NCBI GenBank assembly: GCA_015499985.1
Contig: JAAAUF010001117.1
Location: 1-11,940, forward strand
Source of the DNA: Haplosporangium gracile
Taxonomy: Eukaryota; Mortierellomycota; Mortierellomycetes; Mortierellales; Mortierellaceae
Length of the DNA stretch: 11,940 bases
Direction: 5' to 3'
Position 1 is the stretch's first letter. The number at the start of each line of letters is the position of its first letter. The notes under the pieces are model-generated. The model saw only the letters and a list, made by a program, of their open reading frames with translations. It had not been told where the DNA came from and made no database searches. This document shows, one piece after another, positions 7,431 to 11,940 of the stretch. A program made the translations under genes and the position numbers.

Positions 7431-8025
7431 GGATGCACATAAAGTAGAGGGAAATCAAAACAAATAAACAATTGATGTTGTCCGAAACGAGCAAACAAAT
7501 CATCAATGACGCTGTGGAGGAGCACTAGGGAGAGAGAGGAAGCAGGGAACGCCCAATTGATTGAGGGACGGAGGGTAGACGGACCCAAGTCAACAAACAA
7601 AAAAAAAATGAGGACAGACCAAGGAAGCAAGAGAGGAAGGAAGGTCATGGCATGCCCAACTTCAAAAACAGACGATGTGAATACCTGATGGCGATGAATG
7701 GAGCGAACCCATGCCGTGCCATGGCTGTCATCCCCATTGGTTAATGGGAAGGAAGCCGCATCAAGGAATAAATAGTACACGGAAGGATAAATGGAATCCA
7801 ACCAATCAGAAGGGAGGGGTCGCCAGCCAGTCAGGGACTGATTGCCAGGCACAATTTCATCCAGGGGAGAGGGAGGCGTATCATTGTGCACTGATTAATG
7901 GGGTTGATGAAAGAGATGGTGCCACTTTTTTTTATTTCTTTTTGCTCAGTCAACGGCTGGTCCTGCTGCAAAAGCGACAAGAGAGACGGGTGGGATGGTT
8001 GGGACATGGTCAGTACACCACCCCT
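7431..8025. other. Gene-free stretch with CCAAT boxes
   Basis: No convincing gene. A CCAAT box on the minus strand (7740-7736) and one on the plus strand (7802-7806, in the context AACCAATCAG) are about 65 bp apart, with an AT-rich AATAAATAG between them. The first CCAAT box is embedded in a 6-bp inverted repeat, CCCATT and AATGGG, at 7733-7748. The long minus-strand open frame crossing this region has no ATG at its 5' end and reads into low-complexity sequence, so I do not call it. Confidence 0.4.
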
Positions 8026-8084
8026 CAAACAAAACAAAACAAAACAAAACAAACAAAACAAAACAAACAAAACAAAACAAAAAA
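8026..8084. repeat. CAAAA/CAAA microsatellite
   Basis: About 59 bp made almost wholly of CAAAA units interspersed with CAAA units, running into a short A tract. The regular interruption by four-base units suggests slippage between two unit lengths. There are no signs of an element body before it or of a target duplication around it. Confidence 0.95.
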
Positions 8085-9380
8085 GCACACACAACACAAA
8101 TCACTTTTCTGACGTGTGAGCACGCAAAATGCCCAATGCCCATTTTTTACCATGGTCCTTGGGTGAGTCTTCTCCCTCTTTGTTTATTTTTCAACGACAG
8201 TCATCTAGTAAAGGAAGGTAGTCCAAAGAGAAAAGTTGAGAGCAGCACCACCAAGCAGTGCAGAGCCTCAAAGGTCAAGGGCTTTTTCTGAGGGCTTGTG
8301 CTGATGCTCCATTGCATCTGCCTCTTTTAACTGCCCCTATATCGAGCAGGCTATTTTCGCTCACATCGAGCTGCCTGCTCCTATATTTTCTTTCATTCAT
8401 CGAAAAGGGCTCTTTCAGCAGTAATGACACGGGTAACTCTCTTCCTGCCTGCCAAGAACTCGGGCTAGTGCCGCAAAGGATGACAAGATATGAATGGTTG
8501 GTGCATGGTGGAATTAGCCATTATCCATCCTTCCAAAGACAGAAATAAAGTACGTCGTTTTATTTGTGGTTTCTTCCAACAAGAAAAGATCTTTCCTTGT
8601 AAGAAGGGTTATGAGCCTATTACCTTGCTGCAGTATGTAGCATCATTCATTTTGGGAGTTTTGTTTCGCCTGAATAGAAGAACTCAGGCGGTAATAAACG
8701 ACCATAGTAGCCACCTTCACAGTCCAGGGTCAAGCTTGAGGCAAAAAAGTCAGAGCCCCGTAACATTAAATAGCGTCGAGGACTCAAAAGACCAAATGAC
8801 CGCCAGGCACGCAGTTCAAGTTTAGGTCCAGACCAAGGTTCTGTCAGGTCCAACAAATCGACGTCGAAAAGAAGTGTGTGAGAAAAATCATGGAGTTGAT
8901 GACAAAACCTCCCGTCTGCTGAGGAAATAAAGGAGGTTAAGGAAGGTTCAGAACACAAAAGAAGGAGCTTTTTTTTAAACTGGCGACCGACCCCAAAAAC
9001 CAAAACAAAGCAAAACAGGGAGACGGTTGTGTATCAGTGGGAGTGTGTATGTATGGCCTGTGTATGATCGTTTCCCTTTACTCCCTCGGCCCTTTTTGAA
9101 TCTTATCCATATGGCCCCTTTTTTCACGCGTGGGCGGTGGGGCGAATATTACCCAAAGTTCAGACACCCTCTGTCGTTTTGTATCCAAAGGTTCAGAAAA
9201 AAAAAGTGTGATCATCCACGTTTTTTTTTCAGTTCTTTCGTTCTTGATTGTCCGACGTCCGATGGACGGTGTGTTTGTCTATGGATATGGATATGCTAGG
9301 ATCACGACTTGATTCGAGTTCAAATCAAGCCATTCATTGTTGCACCTAACCCTCCATGTTCCATCCATGGCACACGGACT
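8085..9380. other. Intergenic stretch without a supported gene
   Basis: Mixed sequence, more balanced in composition than the flanks. The longest ATG-started frame is 111 codons (8490-8825, plus), overlapped by an antisense frame; neither shows a recognisable domain, and the codon pattern is AT-leaning compared with the lipase. An imperfect inverted repeat lies at 8338-8386. No tRNA, snRNA or transposon ends were identified. Confidence 0.4.
8338..8386. repeat. Imperfect inverted repeat, potential hairpin
   Basis: TATATCGAGCAGGC (8338-8351) and GCCTGCTCCTATAT (8373-8386) can pair through an uninterrupted 8-bp GAGCAGGC/GCCTGCTC core and nearly continuous outer A/T pairs, around a loop of about 21 nt. 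Confidence 0.55.
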
Positions 9381-9381
9381 A

Positions 9382-9393
9382 TATGAATTCATA
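9382..9393. repeat. 12-bp perfect palindrome
   Basis: TATGAATTCATA is fully self-complementary. It lies in AT-leaning gene-free DNA and could be a site for a dimeric DNA-binding protein. A palindrome of this length can also occur by chance. Confidence 0.5.
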
Positions 9394-9612
9394 GATAACC
9401 ATAGGAGTAATGAATGTTTGTACCTTTTTGTCAACTGGGCCCCTGGGAATTGATCTTGTTTCTTGGCCTCTTTTTAATAATAAAGTAATAGTTTCTTGTC
9501 CCATCACAGACTTAGCAAAGAGGATACCCTATTTTTGGCCAACCTTCCTATTCGTTATCTAATAACGTCGCTAGCTCCATCCTGGTTCCAGTACACCGTG
9601 CATGAGCAAATG
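9394..9612. other. Gene-free stretch with a short dyad and a possible plus-strand poly(A) signal
   Basis: AATAAA at 9479-9484 follows a TTTTTAAT run and could end a rightward transcript. CGTTAT and ATAACG flank a 3-nt spacer at 9553-9567 (perfect dyad). No coding frame is supported. Confidence 0.3.
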
Positions 9613-9702
9613 AAACGATCAGACAGACCTTTAATCACCTCGGAATAGAATGCCAGAGATATCAATATCTGATCGAATTCACTGTTTGAGACGTGATCGT
9701 TT
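9613..9702. repeat. Nested inverted repeats around TGATCG motifs
   Basis: AAACGATCA (9613-9621) is the exact reverse complement of TGATCGTTT (9694-9702). Between them, CGATCAGA (9616-9623) pairs exactly with TCTGATCG (9668-9675), and AGATAT/ATATCT (9657-9670) forms a small hairpin with a 2-nt loop. The CGATCA segment can thus pair with two alternative partners. Confidence 0.5.
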
Positions 9703-9882
9703 GATAGTGTGATTCTTTTTCACACTCTCTTTCTCCATCTTATCCCCTTCATCCGCATTTCATTTCCTTTCCTCTCCTATCCCTCACCAATCTATGCAAC
9801 AGAGAGCCAAACGGTTCTTTGTGCTCTTTTTTTTGTTACTGTCCAAAAATGAAATAAGAATCAAACTGAATTGATAAATAAA

Positions 9883-9967
9883 CGAGAAAGAGAGATTGGG
9901 AGAGAAGTGGGGGTCAAGAGAGAGATAGGAGAAGAGAAGGAGAGAGAGCGCGAAAAAGAAGCACGGG
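9883..9967. repeat. Polypurine tract
   Basis: About 85 bp of almost pure A/G on the plus strand, dominated by GAGA and GGAGA motifs. It follows a plus-strand CT-rich stretch (9715-9790), so the strand bias flips near 9830. Open frames through it are Arg/Glu/Lys-rich by composition and not called. Confidence 0.8.
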
Positions 9968-10939
9968 ACAGATACCACCATCACCGCCCTTGTTTCTCTT
10001 TGAAAGGGGTTTTTGTTGAGTCGTCGTTTTCCGTTCCTTTCGTGAGTAAGTACCAGGCAGTAAAAAGGAAAAAAAGCAAAGCAAAAAATAGACGAAAAGG
10101 CAAAGTGAAAACACAAAAAAGAAAAAAAAAATATTCCGAGAGCCTTTCCTCTTTACTTTTTGGGTTGGTTGAATCAAGAAAAGGTCCTTTTTTCTTTTTA
10201 GCTGGAAAAAGAACGTAAATTGGTTGTGCACTCAAATATCAAGTGAGTATTGTATTGAGAGCACTTTTCTGATGACTGAGTGGGAAGCCAAAAAAAAAAA
10301 AAAAGGACCGAAGGGCACTGGTAAGAAGGTGAGCGAGTAAGTAACCGGGATGGCTCAGAAGAATCAGAGGAAAAAACGGACATCAACAACCACAGAGGAG
10401 GGAGATGTTGTTTGTGGTTGCCTTGCAATTGCAACTTGAAGACGAGAGCAATGCAATTTTACGAGGGAGTGGTCGTATGGGTTGAGAGTCAAAATACTGA
10501 ACGAACGTGTAAGTGTGTGTACTCATAGGTGGATACATAGGCATGTCAATTGAGCGAGATAGGTCTGATGCTACTGCTGGTATGCATCTCTTTTGTCGTT
10601 GTTGTCTTCTTTCTGTTTTGCGAGCACTCACTTTCGCTCAATGGGTATGTGTGTGTGTGTGTGTGGACGAGCGCATAAATACATTGCGTTCCTACAAAAA
10701 TAAAAAATAGTCGCCTGGTGCAGTTTTTAGACTATGAGAGATGTGTGCCTGATTGTCATGCCAATGTTCCTGTCTGTCTGTCCAAATGTATGCATCATTT
10801 TTGTCTGTTGGAGTGTGTGAGTGTTTGGGCAGTTGGCCCTTTGCTATTTTATGTTTGCGATCAATTGTTACGGATAAGAAGGAGTGATGGGTCATGGTCG
10901 AAGTCATTCCTCTCTTTTCCCTTTCCCCTGGATGAATAG
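9968..10939. other. Gene-free stretch with simple repeats
   Basis: No supported gene. It holds an A15 run at 10290-10304, other A-rich tracts near 10060-10130, and nine TG units at 10648-10665. Candidate open frames are short, compositionally biased and lack recognisable domains. Confidence 0.5.
10648..10665. repeat. (TG)9 microsatellite
   Basis: Nine uninterrupted TG dinucleotides in gene-free DNA. Confidence 0.95.
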
Positions 10940-10950
10940 TAAGAGTGATA

Positions 10951-11113
10951 ATATGAATGAATGGAAGGATGAGTGAATGAATGGCTGATGATCGTAAGGG
11001 ACTAACAGGGAGCAGTAGCAAACAGAGAATAGAGTAAGCAAACAAAGGGACAAAGGTATTATTACTATTGCCTCCAATCGAAAGAAGGGGGGTGAATGTA
11101 TGAATGAATGAAC
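10951..11113. repeat. Two clusters of TGAA/GAAT tetranucleotide repeats
   Basis: Degenerate TGAATGAA units occur at 10951-10985 and again at 11091-11113, separated by non-repetitive sequence. Similar units appear near 7204-7240. No gene is supported between them. Confidence 0.75.
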
Positions 11114-11164
11114 GTCAGAGGGGGTGTCAGTTGTTATTGTTGATTTGTACTCGATGTGTCGATG

Positions 11165-11188
11165 TCTATGCCTATGCCTATGCCTATG
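11165..11188. repeat. Four tandem CCTATG-type hexamers
   Basis: TCTATG followed by three CCTATG units. The hexamer equals the first half of the 12-bp repeat unit at 4361-4396. The spurious frames through it read as alternating Met-Pro or His-Arg. Confidence 0.9.
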
Positions 11189-11234
11189 CCTTGTCTTGGG
11201 ACAACTAGACACATAGACATGGCATTCATTTGTC

Positions 11235-11940
11235 GTGACAAAGAAAGGGTCGTCCTTGTTCGTTCTATTTTTTCATCCTTTGCGTGTGCATATGTCCTCT
11301 TCTTTGTCCCCTTTTCCCACTTCTCTTCTTTCCTTTGACCCTGTCCCTTTTTTTCTCCTCTCTTTTTTTTCTTTTCTTCTATTCTCCCCTTCCTCCTCGT
11401 TCATTCTTTCATTCTTTTATCGTCCTCGTTGTTCGCCAGTCCTCCCTCCCTTCCCACTCTCTCTTTCTACCCTCCCTCTCCTCGCTCGACTCCATCAACC
11501 CATCGACTATTTTCTCATTTTTTATTTTGGCTCATCTCTCTAGCTCTCTCACTCTCTCACTGCCTCTCCCTTTTTTTTTTTACCTTCCCTTTTTATAGTC
11601 CCTTTTTATATTCATTTTTATTCACATCCCCCCTTCTCTTCTCTTTCTTTGCTTCTTGTTCACACCCATAGACAACCCACCAACCAACCAACCACTACTT
11701 TCACTCTCTCTTTTCTTCTTTTGGTTGATCACTTTTTCTTTCCCTTTTCCTTTTCTTTTGTCCTCCCATCACTTCTTACTCCATCTTCCAACCAAAGGAC
11801 AGACACCCAAAAGGACACTAAAATAATTATTATCCTGCCACTTCATTCTTTTCGACTCAACTCGACTGGACCTGATCACCGTCCCTTCCTTCTTTTCCAC
11901 TCCCCTTGCCCTCCTCTCGGATCGCCATCTCTCTCTTTTT
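11235..11940 (+). promoter_or_regulatory. Plus-strand CT-rich block, likely leader or promoter of a gene beyond the right edge
   Basis: About 700 bp is strongly pyrimidine-rich on the plus strand, with T-rich runs near 11560-11620 and a TA-rich island, AAAATAATTATTAT, at 11819-11832. Blocks of this kind lie directly upstream of both supported genes here on their sense strand, so a plus-strand gene probably begins to the right. The open frames inside are Ser/Leu/Phe/Pro-rich and explained by composition. The start of transcription and any leader intron cannot be fixed from this sequence. Confidence 0.45.

Noticed and set aside
7367..7891. 174-codon minus frame with hydrophobic stretches
   Set aside because: The apparent start is GTG, the only upstream signal is weak, and the C-terminal third is Phe/Pro-rich translation of a polypyrimidine tract. 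No domain is recognisable.
7700..8090. Retroposon ending in the CAAAA repeat as its tail
   Set aside because: No internal RNA polymerase III promoter boxes, no reverse transcriptase remnant and no flanking target duplication could be seen.
8893..8935. Box C/D snoRNA-like TTGATGA followed by CTGA
   Set aside because: The C-box match is imperfect, no terminal stem is found, and no second D box lies at proper spacing.
9310..9340. tRNA-like T-arm or B-box (GTTCAAATC) with hairpin CTTGATT/AATCAAG
   Set aside because: The rest of a cloverleaf does not form: the T-stem mispairs and no A-box or acceptor stem is found at the right spacing.

Overview
The window looks like nuclear DNA of a filamentous fungus. 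It shows short GT-AG introns with GTAAGT/GTAAAT-type donors, AATAAA-type poly(A) signals, strongly pyrimidine-rich stretches on the sense strand upstream of start codons, many microsatellites, and a large class 3 lipase of a kind common in fungi. An early-diverging Mucoromycota lineage (Mortierella-like) is my best guess, from general resemblance only. No bacterial, viral or organellar features were seen, and no tRNA or rRNA gene.

Layout. 1-560: an ambiguous left edge. It holds either the 3' end of a plus-strand gene or, slightly more likely, the promoter and first leader exon of a minus-strand gene to the left, with a perfect CRE palindrome (TGACGTCA). 666-3762 (minus): a four-exon class 3 lipase of 832 residues, reconstructed with three phase-1 introns and a complete apparent catalytic triad. 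3763-4930: lipase leader and promoter (an A13 run just before the ATG, a sense-strand CT-rich block, a 3 x 12-bp repeat) and the 3' flank of the next gene. 4931-5875 (minus): a single-exon 314-residue Ser-rich, basic, disordered-looking protein that I do not recognise. 5876-6260: its CT-rich leader.

6260-11940 is about 5.7 kb without a convincing gene. It contains a mirror-image CT-rich block on the plus strand (6580-7045), alternating purine/pyrimidine tracts, a CAAAA/CAAA microsatellite, several palindromes and inverted repeats, simple repeats, and a 700-bp plus-strand CT-rich block at the right edge. That last block most likely leads into a plus-strand gene outside the window.

The two well-supported genes lie in tandem on the minus strand, each with its own poly(A) signal. 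Nothing in the sequence links their functions. I found no convincing new multi-gene system. The most useful leads are the in-frame skippable catalytic exons and readable intron 1 of the lipase, the A13 leader, the possible divergent untranslated transcript near 6.6 kb, and the nested inverted repeats near 9.6 kb.
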